Assembly (NCBI RefSeq): GCF_006716355.1
Contig: NZ_VFOW01000001.1
Span: 2,542,001-2,606,000, forward strand
DNA: 64,000 bases
Direction: 5' to 3'
From: Stackebrandtia endophytica
GTDB taxonomy: Bacteria; Actinomycetota; Actinomycetes; Mycobacteriales; Micromonosporaceae
The notes beneath the pieces are model-generated. The model worked only from the letters and a program-made list of their open reading frames with translations, was not told where the DNA came from and ran no database searches. How positions within the stretch are numbered: the first letter of the stretch is position 1; the number at the start of each line of letters is the position of its first letter. A program made the translations under genes and the position numbers. Positions 33,056 to 45,132 of the stretch are shown here, in pieces.

Positions 33056-34321
33056 TCACCTTCCGGTTCCGGCGTATACGACCGCTTCCTCGGAGCCGCC
33101 CAGTTCGAACGCCTCGTGGACGGCCGACACCGCCGCGTCGAGTTCGGTGTCGCGGCAGACCACCGAGATGCGGATCTCGGAGGTGGAGATGATCTCGATG
33201 TTGACTCCGGCGGAGGCCAGCGCCTGACAGAACGTCGCGGTGACTCCGGGGTGGGAGCGCATGCCCGCGCCGATCAGCGAGACCTTCCCGATGTGGTCGT
33301 CGTAGAGGAGGCCGGTGAATCCGATCTTCTCGCGGGCCTTCTGCAGGGCGGCCATGGCGGTGGGGCCGTCGTCCTTGGGGAGGGTGAACGAGATGTCGGT
33401 CCGACCGGAGTCCTTAGTGGAGATGTTCTGCACGATCATGTCGATGTTGATCTCGGCCTGAGCCACCACTTGGAAGATCGCCGCCGCCTGGCCGGGTTCG
33501 TCCGGCACCGCCAACACGGTGATCTTGGCTTCGCTACGGTCGTGCGCGACGCCGGTGATGAGTGCTTGTTCCACTGGTAGGTCCTCCATTGATCCGGTGA
33601 CGAGGGTCCCGGGGTTATTCGAGTACGACGAACGGACACGGAACGGCAGGCCGGCGCGGCGGGCGTACTCCACCGCCCGCAGGTGCAGGATCTTCGCACC
33701 GCAGGCCGCCAGTTCCAGTGTCTCCTCGTAGGTGATCTGCTCGATGTGTTTCGCGCTGGGAACGATGCGCGGGTCGGCGCTGTAGACGCCGTCTACGTCG
33801 GTGTAGATCTCACACAGGTCGGCGTTCATGGCGGCGGCCAGCGCGATCGCGGTGGTGTCGGAGCCGCCACGCCCCAGCGTGGTGATGTTCTTGGTGTCCT
33901 GGGCGACGCCCTGGAATCCGGCGACGATCGCGACCGCTCCCTCATCGAGGGCACCCCGGATACGACCGGGCGTGACGTCGATGATGCGGGCCTTGCCGTG
34001 CGCGGAGGTGGTGATCATTCCGGCTTGGGAACCGGTGAAGGATCGGGCTTCGTAGCCCAGGTTGTTGATCGCCATCGCCAGCAGCGCCATCGAGATGCGC
34101 TCACCGGCGGTCAGCAGCATGTCGAGTTCACGCGGGTGAGGCAGTGGGGACACCTGGCCGGCGAGGTCGATGAGTTCGTCGGTGGTGTCGCCCATCGCCG
34201 ACACGACGACCACGACGTCGTCGCCACGTTTTCGTGCTGCGACTATCCGATCGGCGACGCGTTTGATACGTTCAGCGTCTTCAACGGACGAACCACCGTA
34301 TTTCTGAACGATGAGCGCCAC
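33056..34321 (-). CDS. lysC: aspartokinase
   Basis: 421 residues, the usual length in actinobacteria. The kinase domain opens with [19 protein letters not shown] and includes [13 protein letters not shown] and [16 protein letters not shown]. Two ACT domains (about 260-410) give feedback control by lysine and threonine. GTG at 34321 is chosen because the product then matches the conserved N-terminus; ATG at 34333 adds three residues. It is first in the operon with asd and divergent from a lipoprotein gene. Confidence 0.95.
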   Translation of the reverse strand: MALIVQKYGGSSVEDAERIKRVADRIVAARKRGDDVVVVVSAMGDTTDELIDLAGQVSPLPHPRELDMLLTAGERISMALLAMAINNLGYEARSFTGSQAGMITTSAHGKARIIDVTPGRIRGALDEGAVAIVAGFQGVAQDTKNITTLGRGGSDTTAIALAAAMNADLCEIYTDVDGVYSADPRIVPSAKHIEQITYEETLELAACGAKILHLRAVEYARRAGLPFRVRSSYSNNPGTLVTGSMEDLPVEQALITGVAHDRSEAKITVLAVPDEPGQAAAIFQVVAQAEINIDMIVQNISTKDSGRTDISFTLPKDDGPTAMAALQKAREKIGFTGLLYDDHIGKVSLIGAGMRSHPGVTATFCQALASAGVNIEIISTSEIRISVVCRDTELDAAVSAVHEAFELGGSEEAVVYAGTGR

Positions 34322-34587
34322 GGGAAATAGCACCGCTTTCTGCTGTAAAGCATGTTGTCGACCACCGCGGACCGGCTGGGCCGTGGGAGGACACCGGGCG
34401 CCGGTGAGGCGGCCGCGTCATTCCGCGTGACCGCTGGCCGATTCGGCAGCGGAGCTCGGATCGTCCGCGGGCGCGGAGATCATTGGTCACTTGGGGCCAC
34501 ATCAGCGTGGCGTGCTGGTCGAGAGCCTATCGTTGTCGTCGGCGCGGCGTGGTGTCGGTTACGTTGCGACGTGCGCAAAATAACAGA

Positions 34588-35388
34588 GTGCGTCGATTGA
34601 CACCGTTTATCGTCACCATGGCCGCCGTGGCCGTGGTGGTGTCCGGCTGCTCCGGTACAGCCGGCGACGGAGTACAGCCTATTCCCAGTCTCGCACCGGA
34701 GCCGGTGAATTCCGCCGCGACCGACACGGGAAATCCCGGCGTCGACCTGGCTTCTCGTGCCGCCCTCGCCAAGGACCAGCATTACATGGCGGTGTACGAG
34801 TGGCGTGCCGACGAGGCTGACCCGGTCGAGGTGACGGTGACGCACGCCGAGGACGGTTCGTGGCGCGTGGACGTGCCAGGGGGCGCTCACGGCGGCAAGG
34901 TGGATGTGACGATCGTGTGGACCAAGCTGGGGTTCTTCCAGTGTGAGCTGGTCAAACGCGACGAGTGTTTCCAGTTGGCGGGTCCGGATCAGCAGATTCC
35001 GGAGGCGAACGACCCGCTGGTACAGCATCCATTCACTGATTGGCTGGATACCTTGCTCGACAGGCGAAACCCGCTGTCGATCGCGTTCACCGATCCGCCC
35101 AAGGGCGGTGACGACGAGAGTCAATGTTATTCACTGGAACGCAACTCGGTCAGTGTCGAGGCGCCGATTCCGCCCAGCCACATCTGTCTGCGCAATGACG
35201 GCACCATCACCTGGGTGACGTCGTCGTTCGGTTCGTTGAAACTCATCGGTGACGTGATGCCACCGCCGGAGCAGACGATTCTGCCGGGTGACGTCAGTGA
35301 CGGTGCTCCGTTGAAGACGTCTCCGCCGCCCACCAAGTCGCCGTCGCCGTCACCGTCGGATTCGCCGTCACCCTCGGTTGAACCGTGA
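34588..35388 (+). CDS. putative lipoprotein with Ser/Pro tail
   Basis: 266 residues. Lipobox VVVSGCSG places the lipidated Cys at about residue 20. The mature domain (residues about 55-225) has several Cys (FQCELVKRDECFQ, ESQCYS, HICLRN), suggesting disulfides. The C-terminus is a low-complexity Pro/Ser tail of about 35 residues, probably wall-spanning. Start GTG at 34588 gives a proper signal; the frame upstream is antisense noise. Function unknown. Confidence 0.75.
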   Translation: MRRLTPFIVTMAAVAVVVSGCSGTAGDGVQPIPSLAPEPVNSAATDTGNPGVDLASRAALAKDQHYMAVYEWRADEADPVEVTVTHAEDGSWRVDVPGGAHGGKVDVTIVWTKLGFFQCELVKRDECFQLAGPDQQIPEANDPLVQHPFTDWLDTLLDRRNPLSIAFTDPPKGGDDESQCYSLERNSVSVEAPIPPSHICLRNDGTITWVTSSFGSLKLIGDVMPPPEQTILPGDVSDGAPLKTSPPPTKSPSPSPSDSPSPSVEP

Positions 35389-35477
35389 CCCGAACCGGCC
35401 GGTCTCGACGTCATCGGTGAGAATCGGCGCGGCAGGGGGTGTCCACCCCCATCGAACAGTCAGCGAAAGGCTCCACC

Positions 35478-36047
35478 GTGTCTCGTCACGCCGTCACCTC
35501 CGTACCCATTCATCCGTTGTTGGCCGCCCGGCACTCGACTCGGGCGTTCCAGAGCGACGCCTCGATCAGCGACGCCCAGTTGGCGGCGATGTTGGAGGCG
35601 GCGCGGTGGGCTCCGTCGGCGGGGAACAGCCAGCCGTCCCGGTTCATCGTCGGTCGGCACGGCGGTGAGGTGTTCGAGAAGATCGTGGCCGCGTTGAATC
35701 CCGGTAACCAGGGGTGGGCGAAGCACGCGAGCGTCCTGGTGGTGGGCGTGCGTGTGGTCAGCAATGAGAGGGGGCCGCTGCGGACGTCGGCCTACGATCT
35801 GGGCCAGTCCATGGCGCATCTGACGGTTCAGGCGTTGGCGGAGGGGTTGACGGTGCGGCAGATGGGCGGCTTCAAGCCCGAGTTGATCATGTCGGAGTTC
35901 TCGTTGCCGGACAACACCGAGCCGGTCGCGGTGGCGGCCATCGGGTTCGCCGGTAACCCGGCCGATCTGCCCGATGATCTGCGCGGCCCGGACGATTCGC
36001 CTCGGGTGCGGCACGGTTTGGACGAGTTGGTCCTCGACTCCGACTGA
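35478..36047 (+). CDS. nitroreductase-family flavoprotein
   Basis: 189 residues. The family opening RHSTRAFQSDASISDAQL, the FMN-contact PSAGNSQPSRFIV and the late QMGGFKPELIMSEFSLPDNTEPVAVAAIGF are all present. It should bind FMN and reduce nitro or quinone compounds with NAD(P)H. GTG at 35478 follows GAAAGG; an upstream ATG at 35439 is less likely. Single-gene unit. Confidence 0.9.
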   Translation: MSRHAVTSVPIHPLLAARHSTRAFQSDASISDAQLAAMLEAARWAPSAGNSQPSRFIVGRHGGEVFEKIVAALNPGNQGWAKHASVLVVGVRVVSNERGPLRTSAYDLGQSMAHLTVQALAEGLTVRQMGGFKPELIMSEFSLPDNTEPVAVAAIGFAGNPADLPDDLRGPDDSPRVRHGLDELVLDSD

Positions 36048-36051
36048 GGCG

Positions 36052-36252
36052 TCAGAAGTCCGACTGCGGCGGGGTGTCACGAGTGGCCAGCAGCCACAGG
36101 AACATCGTGGCACCCGCTCGGCGACCGTAGCTGCCCGCGGATTGGATCATGTGTGAGGCGATCCGTCCGGCGACGTCGGCGGTCGGTTCGCCGACGAACC
36201 CCACCTGGTTCGGTCGTGGGGTGTGGGACGCGGGTTGAGTCAAGGTCGGCAT
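36052..36252 (-). CDS. small hypothetical protein
   Basis: 66 residues, centred on VGFVGEPTADVAGRIASHMI and AGATMFLWLLATRDTP. A short hydrophobic stretch near the C-terminus may touch the membrane. ATG at 36252 is preceded by GGGGGAA about 10 bases upstream in the mRNA. It converges on the nitroreductase gene with 4 bases between stops. Function unknown. Confidence 0.5.
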   Translation of the reverse strand: MPTLTQPASHTPRPNQVGFVGEPTADVAGRIASHMIQSAGSYGRRAGATMFLWLLATRDTPPQSDF

Positions 36253-36594
36253 GATCGGTGTGTTCCCCCCGGATGATGTGCAGGCGTTTCGTAGTAGATC
36301 ACCGGTTGTGAAGAAGTGTGGCCGGAACGAGCATATCCGGCACTGGCGCGCAAACCACACCGTTGTGGTTTCCATTTCGGACTCAGGGGTCTGAAATGGA
36401 TTGTCCCATGGGGACCAACTATGAGTCGTCATCATCGTATCCGCTGCTCAGATATCGACAGTTGTCACAGTGATGCCGGACTCGTCGGCCTCAGACGCCT
36501 CCATGGTAATCATCCTCACCCGAACCCGCCACCGAGTGGCGCCGGGCGATTCGGCGGGGCAGGATCGAGGTCCGACCGCGACAAAGGGCCTCAC
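36253..36594. other. gene-free stretch
   Basis: 342 bases between divergent starts. Frames crossing it have no ribosome binding site and mixed codon use. Base composition is lower in GC around 36290-36480. I see no repeat, RNA or clear operator. Confidence 0.4.
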
Positions 36595-37248
36595 ATGACG
36601 ACTCCCGACCTGATCATCTTCGACAACGACGGCGTCCTCGTCGACTCCGAACGACTGTCGAACCGAATCTTCGCCGCACTGCTCACCGAAGCCGGCCTGC
36701 CGACCAGCTTCGACGACGCCGTGGACCGGTACATGGGCCGCCGAAGCAGCGACTGCGTCGTCGACATCGAGGCCCAACTCGGCAGGTCACTGCCCGCCGA
36801 CTTCCTCCACCGGTACGAACACGAGTGCGCGAGCGTCATATCGACCGAACTAACCACCGTCGACGGGGTGACCGACCTGCTCGACGCCCTCGACGACAAC
36901 AAGATCCCCTACTGCATCGCGTCCTCCGGAACCCCCGACGAGATCGCACTACGGCTGCGCACCACCGGACTCACGGATCGGTTCGGCGACAGGGTGTACT
37001 CCGGCAGCATGGTCGCGCGCGGAAAACCCGCCCCCGACCTGTTCGAATACGCCGCCGAGCGGATGGGCTTCTCCCCCGAGTCGGCGGTCGTCATCGAGGA
37101 CTCCCCCGCCGGCGTCACCGGCGCCAAAGCCGCCGGTGCTCACGTGATCGGTCACGCCGACCTGGTCGACCCGCAGCGGCTCGTCGACGCCGGGGCACAC
37201 GTCGTGGTCAGCGGGATGGGCCAGGTCCGGTCACTTTTGAGCATTTGA
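36595..37248 (+). CDS. HAD hydrolase, phosphoglycolate phosphatase/beta-phosphoglucomutase-like
   Basis: 217 residues. Motif I is IFDNDGVLVDSE (nucleophile Asp10, Asp12), motif II IASSGTP, motif III Lys in RGKPAPDLF and motif IV VIEDSPAGVTGAKAAG. A helical cap follows motif I. This is HAD subfamily IA variant 3, which removes phosphate from small sugar phosphates. ATG at 36595 follows AAAGGG. Confidence 0.9.
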   Translation: MTTPDLIIFDNDGVLVDSERLSNRIFAALLTEAGLPTSFDDAVDRYMGRRSSDCVVDIEAQLGRSLPADFLHRYEHECASVISTELTTVDGVTDLLDALDDNKIPYCIASSGTPDEIALRLRTTGLTDRFGDRVYSGSMVARGKPAPDLFEYAAERMGFSPESAVVIEDSPAGVTGAKAAGAHVIGHADLVDPQRLVDAGAHVVVSGMGQVRSLLSI

Positions 37249-37346
37249 CCGCGCTTCTCTCTACAATGGCCCGGGTGGAGGGCCTCCACAGCGGGGATCG
37301 ACGGGGTGGATCGAGACACCCGACCTGACATGAGGGGTGACATTCA

Positions 37347-40468
<3,122 letters not shown>

Positions 40469-40474
40469 CGAACC

Positions 40475-40509
40475 CTCGGCGGGGCGAGCCCGAGGCCCGC
40501 CCCGCCGAG
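40475..40509. terminator. bidirectional terminator between leuA and CU044_5270-type gene
   Basis: Arms CTCGGCGGGGCG (40475-40486) and CGCCCCGCCGAG (40498-40509), loop of 11, between convergent stops at 40468 and 40518. Confidence 0.78.
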
Positions 40510-40517
40510 AGGAAAGG

Positions 40518-41636
40518 TCAGGCGGTATCGCCGGCCTCGTCGACGATGGCCGACGCCAACCGGGTCGCCGTCGACTGGACTTCGCCCTTCTTCACCTCGA
40601 TCGGCCCGTTGGGCCCGCCCTCGATCGTGTGGTCCTTGGCGGCTTCCGACCGGTAGCCGACGTAGGCGTAGGTCTCGGGGTCGAGCAGCACCTGCTCGAA
40701 CAGCCAACCATCCTGGATTCGACCGACCGCGATCACCTCATGCCCGTCGATCTCCACCGGCTCCGGGGACACGATCACGTCGGGAATCAACCCGGCGGCG
40801 CGCATCAGGGACGCCGTCACCTCCGGAGGCAGGACGCCTTCCCACATGATCGAGGTGAGAATGGAGAACGCGTAAGCATCGACGTCGATGCCCTGGTCGT
40901 CGACGGGCGGGGTCTCCGGGAGTCCGTCCACCGCGGGCTCCTCGCCCTCGGGTACGTCCCCTCCGGCCGTTCCGTCTCCGTCGAAACTGGACTCGACCAG
41001 CTCGTACACCCAATCCAGCAGCTCCTGCGGATCGGTGGGCAGAGTGGACAGCGTCGGATAGTCGGTCGGCGGGATCGTCTCCGCGGTCACGTCCCAGACG
41101 TGCAGTTCACCGCCGTCGAGCACGGCTTCCTGGCTGCCGTCGGCCTTCCGCCAGAACTGGGTCGTCTGTTCCCACTCCATCCCCTTGTCCTGCTCGACCG
41201 CACCGACGTAGTGCGATTGGGTCTCCAGGTAGATCCACTGGTCGGGCTGCGGCGGGGTGAAGGGCTCGGTCGCGGCGTGACTGGCGGCCAGCTCGAAGGT
41301 CTCGGTCGCCGACAGCTCCGTCGCCACCGAACCGTTCCCGTCGGCGGTGGTCTGGTCGGGGTCGGTCACTCCCCCGGATCCCGTGCCGATGACGGTAGCC
41401 GCGACGGCCACCGCCGCCACTGCCGCCAGCCCGGTCGTCGCGAACGCCATTCTCCGCCGTCCGGACATTCGACGGGGTTCTGGTGCGCCATCGGTATCCA
41501 TATGGACCTGGCTCATGACAAGCTCCTCTATCTGTTGCCGACGGCCGCTCGACAGATCGCGTTCCACCGGTTTCGGCATCAGCTCCGCGAGGTGTTCGCG
41601 GTCGTTCATTTCGGGCTGAATCCGGTCGGTGTTCAT
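40518..41636 (-). CDS. CU044_5270-family membrane-anchored protein
   Basis: 372 residues. A charged N-terminus of about 60 residues precedes one membrane helix (FATTGLAAVAAVAVAATVIG) and a large outer domain (WIYLETQSHYVGAVEQ, LDPETYAYVGYRSEA). The layout and phrases match what I recall as the CU044_5270 family, which accompanies sigma-70-like factors in actinobacteria. Its ATG overlaps the stop of the sigma gene (ATGA), so the two are coupled. It may act as anti-sigma or sensor partner; that is inference. Confidence 0.8.
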   Translation of the reverse strand: MNTDRIQPEMNDREHLAELMPKPVERDLSSGRRQQIEELVMSQVHMDTDGAPEPRRMSGRRRMAFATTGLAAVAAVAVAATVIGTGSGGVTDPDQTTADGNGSVATELSATETFELAASHAATEPFTPPQPDQWIYLETQSHYVGAVEQDKGMEWEQTTQFWRKADGSQEAVLDGGELHVWDVTAETIPPTDYPTLSTLPTDPQELLDWVYELVESSFDGDGTAGGDVPEGEEPAVDGLPETPPVDDQGIDVDAYAFSILTSIMWEGVLPPEVTASLMRAAGLIPDVIVSPEPVEIDGHEVIAVGRIQDGWLFEQVLLDPETYAYVGYRSEAAKDHTIEGGPNGPIEVKKGEVQSTATRLASAIVDEAGDTA

Positions 41637-42277
41637 CTGATCTCCTGAGCGGGCCGGACCGCACAGATGCGGTCACCTGGTATCTGTCCGGGACGAGGCG
41701 GAGGTTCCAAAGTTTCTCGACGGGCGCGGCGGCCTTCGGCCACGGCCAGTCTGGCCAGCTTCGCGCGAGCACGGGACAACCGAGACCGCACGGTGCCCAC
41801 CGGAATGTCGAGGGCCACGGCGGCCTCCTTGTAATCGAGTTCGGACCACACACACAGTGCCAACACTTCGCGTTCGGCTCTGCGCAGCTTCGCCATCGCG
41901 GCGAAAACCGCCGCGACGCGTTCGCCGTCGTCGACGCGATCGGCGACCTCGGTGGCCGGGTCGGGCACGACATCGGGCTTCGGAAGACGACGCAGCGCCT
42001 GGTCGTGCCGTCGCGCGGCCCGGCGGAGGTTGCGGGCCACATTCGTGGCGATCCCCAACAGCCAGGACCGCAACGACCCCCGTTCCTCATCCGGATCGAG
42101 CCGACTACGCAGCCGCCACGCCTCCAGAAAGGTCAACGAGACGACTTCCTCGGCCGCCGACCAGCTGCCCGTCAACCGGTAACCGTGGTTGTAGACCAAA
42201 CGGGCCTGCCCGTCGAACAGCTCCCGGAAAGCCACCGGATCTCCGGCACGTATGCGCGCTCGCATGCTCTTCTCCAC
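41633..42277 (-). CDS. RNA polymerase ECF-type sigma factor
   Basis: 214 residues. Region 2 is about 10-85 (FRELFDGQARLVYNHGYRL, EEVVSLTFLEAWRLR) and region 4 about 125-180 (LRRAEREVLALCVWSELDYK, IPVGTVRSRLSRARAKLA). A basic tail follows. The downstream gene overlaps by 4 bases and encodes a membrane protein likely to control it. Upstream, CGGTGA-G-TCACCG (42322-42334) is a candidate control site. Confidence 0.9.
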   Translation of the reverse strand: MEKSMRARIRAGDPVAFRELFDGQARLVYNHGYRLTGSWSAAEEVVSLTFLEAWRLRSRLDPDEERGSLRSWLLGIATNVARNLRRAARRHDQALRRLPKPDVVPDPATEVADRVDDGERVAAVFAAMAKLRRAEREVLALCVWSELDYKEAAVALDIPVGTVRSRLSRARAKLARLAVAEGRRARRETLEPPPRPGQIPGDRICAVRPAQEIR

Positions 42278-42321
42278 ACCGAATACTGTCCGTTCAGCCG
42301 GTGGGGTTCCCGATTTCTCGT

Positions 42322-42334
42322 CGGTGAGTCACCG
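42322..42334. promoter_or_regulatory. short palindrome upstream of sigma-factor gene
   Basis: CGGTGA and TCACCG flank a central G, 45 bases before the sigma-factor start. It could bind a regulator or be part of the promoter. Weak evidence. Confidence 0.3.
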
Positions 42335-42478
42335 TGACGGCGCCGGCGTATACATGATCATCCAAAATAGATGCCATCATTCTCTTGCATGGCCGACGAT
42401 TCGGTGGCATCAGGCGTTCCGGCGCTGTTGTGGTCGCGCCGGCGCCGGGCGGCTCGGTGGCGACAGCCGGGTGTTCCA

Positions 42479-42830
42479 TTAGGTGCTTGCCAGGTTGCGT
42501 TCGGTGTGGGTGAGCAACTCGAACACCTCCACGGCCTGGTAGCCGGTCGTCTTACGGTCGACCTGTTTCGCCCTGAGGATGCCCGCCGCGGTCAGTTCCT
42601 CCAGCGCCGCCCGCGCGGCCGGATGCGTGACTTCGAGCAGTCGTCGGGTGCTGCGCGCGGTCAGGATGGGAGCCTCCGGCAGGATTCGCAGCATTCTGGC
42701 CGCGGCGGAATCCTGGCGAACTCGGCGCTTACCCTGCTCGTCACGGTGTCGTTGTAGCCGTTGATCCCATTCGGTGAGCAGGTGTTCCAGCTCAGGTGAT
42801 CGGCCGGCTGGCCTCGGCGTAGTGGGCCAT
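42479..42830 (-). pseudogene. remnant of a Fic-type gene (C-terminal HTH only, frameshifted)
   Basis: From ATG at 42830, with AAAGGAAACC upstream, the frame gives MAHYAEASRPIT then TGA. The next frame continues without its own good start as a domain ending in a winged helix (LTARSTRRLLEVTHPAARAALEELTAAGILR) and FELLTHTERNLAST. That C-terminal style (HTH, GYxxxEVxxLLxxxERxLA) is usual for actinobacterial Fic proteins. The HPFxxGNGR core is missing. So this is either a decayed Fic gene or a start misread by one base. Confidence 0.5.
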
Positions 42831-42832
42831 GG

Positions 42833-42867
42833 TTTCCTTTCACATCTCGCTCGGATATGAAAGGAAA
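42833..42867. promoter_or_regulatory. inverted repeat at the 5' end of the Fic remnant
   Basis: TTTCCTTTCACATC (42833-42846) and GATATGAAAGGAAA (42854-42867) match at 13 of 14 positions around a 7-base spacer. It overlaps the ribosome binding site of the remnant, as an autoregulatory operator would. Confidence 0.6.
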
Positions 42868-42990
42868 GCGCTCTGCCGAGCCCCGGGGAAGGCCCGTGCG
42901 CTTCGACGGCCGCTGGAACTCCCACGCCGATCTCGCTCGGTCGGGCCTGTTCGCGCCGACACCACCTGCGCGGTTACTGAACGCGGAATC

Positions 42991-43024
42991 ACGATGGGCC
43001 CCGCCTCATGGCGGGGCCCATCGT
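42991..43024 (-). terminator. terminator of the oligopeptide transporter operon
   Basis: Arms ACGATGGGCCCCGCC (42991-43005) and GGCGGGGCCCATCGT (43010-43024) with loop TCAT, 21 bases beyond the last gene of the operon. Confidence 0.82.
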
Positions 43025-43044
43025 CGCCGTTGTATGACGTCAGC

Positions 43045-44121
43045 TCATTCGGCCGGGGTCGTCGGGGAGTCGGTTTGCACCTGGGCGTCGGGGAGGATCG
43101 CGGCGGCCAGCTCGGTGGTCGGCTGGATCTTTCCGGACTCGATGTCCTCGGCGAAGTGACAGGCGACCTTGTGACCACCCGACACCAACCGCAGTTGCGG
43201 CCGCTCGGTGTCGCAGCGGGTCTCCTGCCGCCATGGGCACCGGGTGTGGAACCGGCAACCGGCGGGCGGGTTGGCCGGGGACGGGAGGTCACCGGTCAAC
43301 AGGATCCGTTCCCGGTTGTCCTCGACATCGGGGTCGGGAACCGGCACCGCCGACATCAGCGCCTTCGTGTACGGGTGCCGCGGATTGGCGTAGAGCTCGT
43401 CGCTGGTGGCCTCCTCGACCAGGCCACCCAGGTACATCACTCCGATCACGTCGGAGATGTGCCGTACCACCGCCAGGTCGTGGGCGATGACCAGATAGGT
43501 CAGTCCCAGTTCCTCCTGAAGCTCCTCCAGCAGGTTCAACACCTGGGCCTGAATGGACACGTCGAGCGCCGACACCGGTTCGTCACAGATGATCAGATCC
43601 GGCTCCAGCACCAGGGCCCGAGCGATACCGATGCGTTGCCGCTGACCGCCGGAGAACTCGTGCGGGTACCGCGACATGGCGTTGGAGGGTAGGCCGACGG
43701 CGTCCAGGGTGCGTTGCGCGCGTTCCCGCCGCTCGGCCCGGTCGGCGCCGATCTTGTGCGCCTCCATGCCCTCCACCAGAATCGACTCGATGTTCTGGCG
43801 TGGGTTGAGACTTCCCAGCGGGTCCTGGAAGACCATCTGCAACTTGTTGCGCTGCCGACGCATGTCCTCTTCAGACAGTTGCGCGAGGTCGGTGTCCTTG
43901 TAGCGCACCGCGCCCTCGGTGATGTCGTTGAGCCGCAGGACCGCCCGCCCGAGGGTGGTCTTGCCGCAGCCCGACTCCCCCACCAGACCGTACGTCTGAC
44001 CGGCCTCCACCGACAACGAGACACCGTCGACGGCGTATACGTGCCCGACGACCCGATCGAACACGACACCACGCCGGATCGGGAAGTGCACCTTGAGGTC
44101 TTCGATCTCCAGCAGACTCAT
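43045..44121 (-). CDS. oligopeptide/dipeptide ABC transporter ATP-binding protein (OppF/DppF type)
   Basis: 358 residues. Walker A GESGCGKTT, signature FSGGQRQRIGIARAL, Walker B LIICDEPVSALD, plus the C-terminal oligopeptide-transporter extension with Cys residues (CRFHTRCPW and ETRCDTERP) that bind an iron-sulfur cluster in this family. Its ATG shares a base with the stop of the preceding gene (TGATG). Last gene of a five-gene operon. Confidence 0.93.
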   Translation of the reverse strand: MSLLEIEDLKVHFPIRRGVVFDRVVGHVYAVDGVSLSVEAGQTYGLVGESGCGKTTLGRAVLRLNDITEGAVRYKDTDLAQLSEEDMRRQRNKLQMVFQDPLGSLNPRQNIESILVEGMEAHKIGADRAERRERAQRTLDAVGLPSNAMSRYPHEFSGGQRQRIGIARALVLEPDLIICDEPVSALDVSIQAQVLNLLEELQEELGLTYLVIAHDLAVVRHISDVIGVMYLGGLVEEATSDELYANPRHPYTKALMSAVPVPDPDVEDNRERILLTGDLPSPANPPAGCRFHTRCPWRQETRCDTERPQLRLVSGGHKVACHFAEDIESGKIQPTTELAAAILPDAQVQTDSPTTPAE

Positions 44122-45128
44122 CAGCTCGCCTCCGTGTCGATGACCGCGGGCGCGGTGTGTTCGGTGATCGGGTTGACGCACCGGTACTTGTGTCCGGTGT
44201 AGGACTCCGCCAACACCGGTGGCCCCTGTAGACACTCCATCGTGTAGTGGTCGCAGCGGGGCGCGAACGCGCACCCGTCCTGCCACGCGATGTTGTCGTT
44301 GACCGAGCCGCGCACCGGCTTCAACGGTTCACCCCGCGGCGCGTCCAACCGGGGAATCGACCCCAGCAGGCCCACCGAATACGGGTGGGTCGGTGCCGCG
44401 AACAGGTTGCGACGGGCCGCCGATTCGACGACCCTGCCACCGTAGAGGACGTTGATCTCGTCGCACAGGCCCGCGACCACACCCAGGTCGTGGGTGATCA
44501 TCAGCAACGCGGTGCCCTGGCTGTCCACCAGTTCCTTCAACAGCTCCAGAATCTGCGCCTGGATCGTCACGTCCAACGCGGTGGTCGGCTCGTCGGCGAT
44601 CAACAGTCGAGGAGCACACGCCACGGCCATCGCGATGAGGGCTCGCTGTCGCATACCGCCCGACAGCTGGTGCGGATACTCCTTCAGGCGCCGCGTCGGG
44701 TCGGGGATGCCGACCCGGTCCAGCAGGTCGGCGGCCTCCTTGCGTGCAGCCTCGCCACGCATGTTCCGGTGACGTTGCAGGATCTCGGTGACCTGCACGC
44801 CGATCGGGACCACCGGGTTCAATGAGGACAGCGGGTCCTGAAAGATCATCGCCAGCTCCCGGCCGCGCAGGTCCCGCATCGCGTCCTTGCGCAACTTCAA
44901 CAACTCCACGCCGTCGAAGTTGACCGAGCCACCGATCTTGACACCGCGGTTGGCCAACAGGCCCATCAATGCCAGCGAGGTCACGCTCTTTCCGCAGCCG
45001 GATTCCCCGACCAGCCCGACCACTTCGCCCTCGGAGACGCTGAACGACACACCGTCCACCGCTCGAACATCGGCTTTGCCCTTTTGCGTGAACGTCACCG
45101 AGAGGTCGTCAACTGTAAGCAGCGGCAT
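44121..45128 (-). CDS. oligopeptide/dipeptide ABC transporter ATP-binding protein (OppD/DppD type)
   Basis: 335 residues. Walker A GESGCGKSV, signature LSGGMRQRALIAMAV, Walker B LLIADEPTTALD. The C-terminal extension has GCAFAPRCDH and a Cys before LQGPP, again the family's cluster-binding set. It starts 4 bases after the permease gene stop and overlaps the OppF-type gene by one base. Confidence 0.93.
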   Translation of the reverse strand: MPLLTVDDLSVTFTQKGKADVRAVDGVSFSVSEGEVVGLVGESGCGKSVTSLALMGLLANRGVKIGGSVNFDGVELLKLRKDAMRDLRGRELAMIFQDPLSSLNPVVPIGVQVTEILQRHRNMRGEAARKEAADLLDRVGIPDPTRRLKEYPHQLSGGMRQRALIAMAVACAPRLLIADEPTTALDVTIQAQILELLKELVDSQGTALLMITHDLGVVAGLCDEINVLYGGRVVESAARRNLFAAPTHPYSVGLLGSIPRLDAPRGEPLKPVRGSVNDNIAWQDGCAFAPRCDHYTMECLQGPPVLAESYTGHKYRCVNPITEHTAPAVIDTEAS

Positions 45129-45132
45129 GCGG

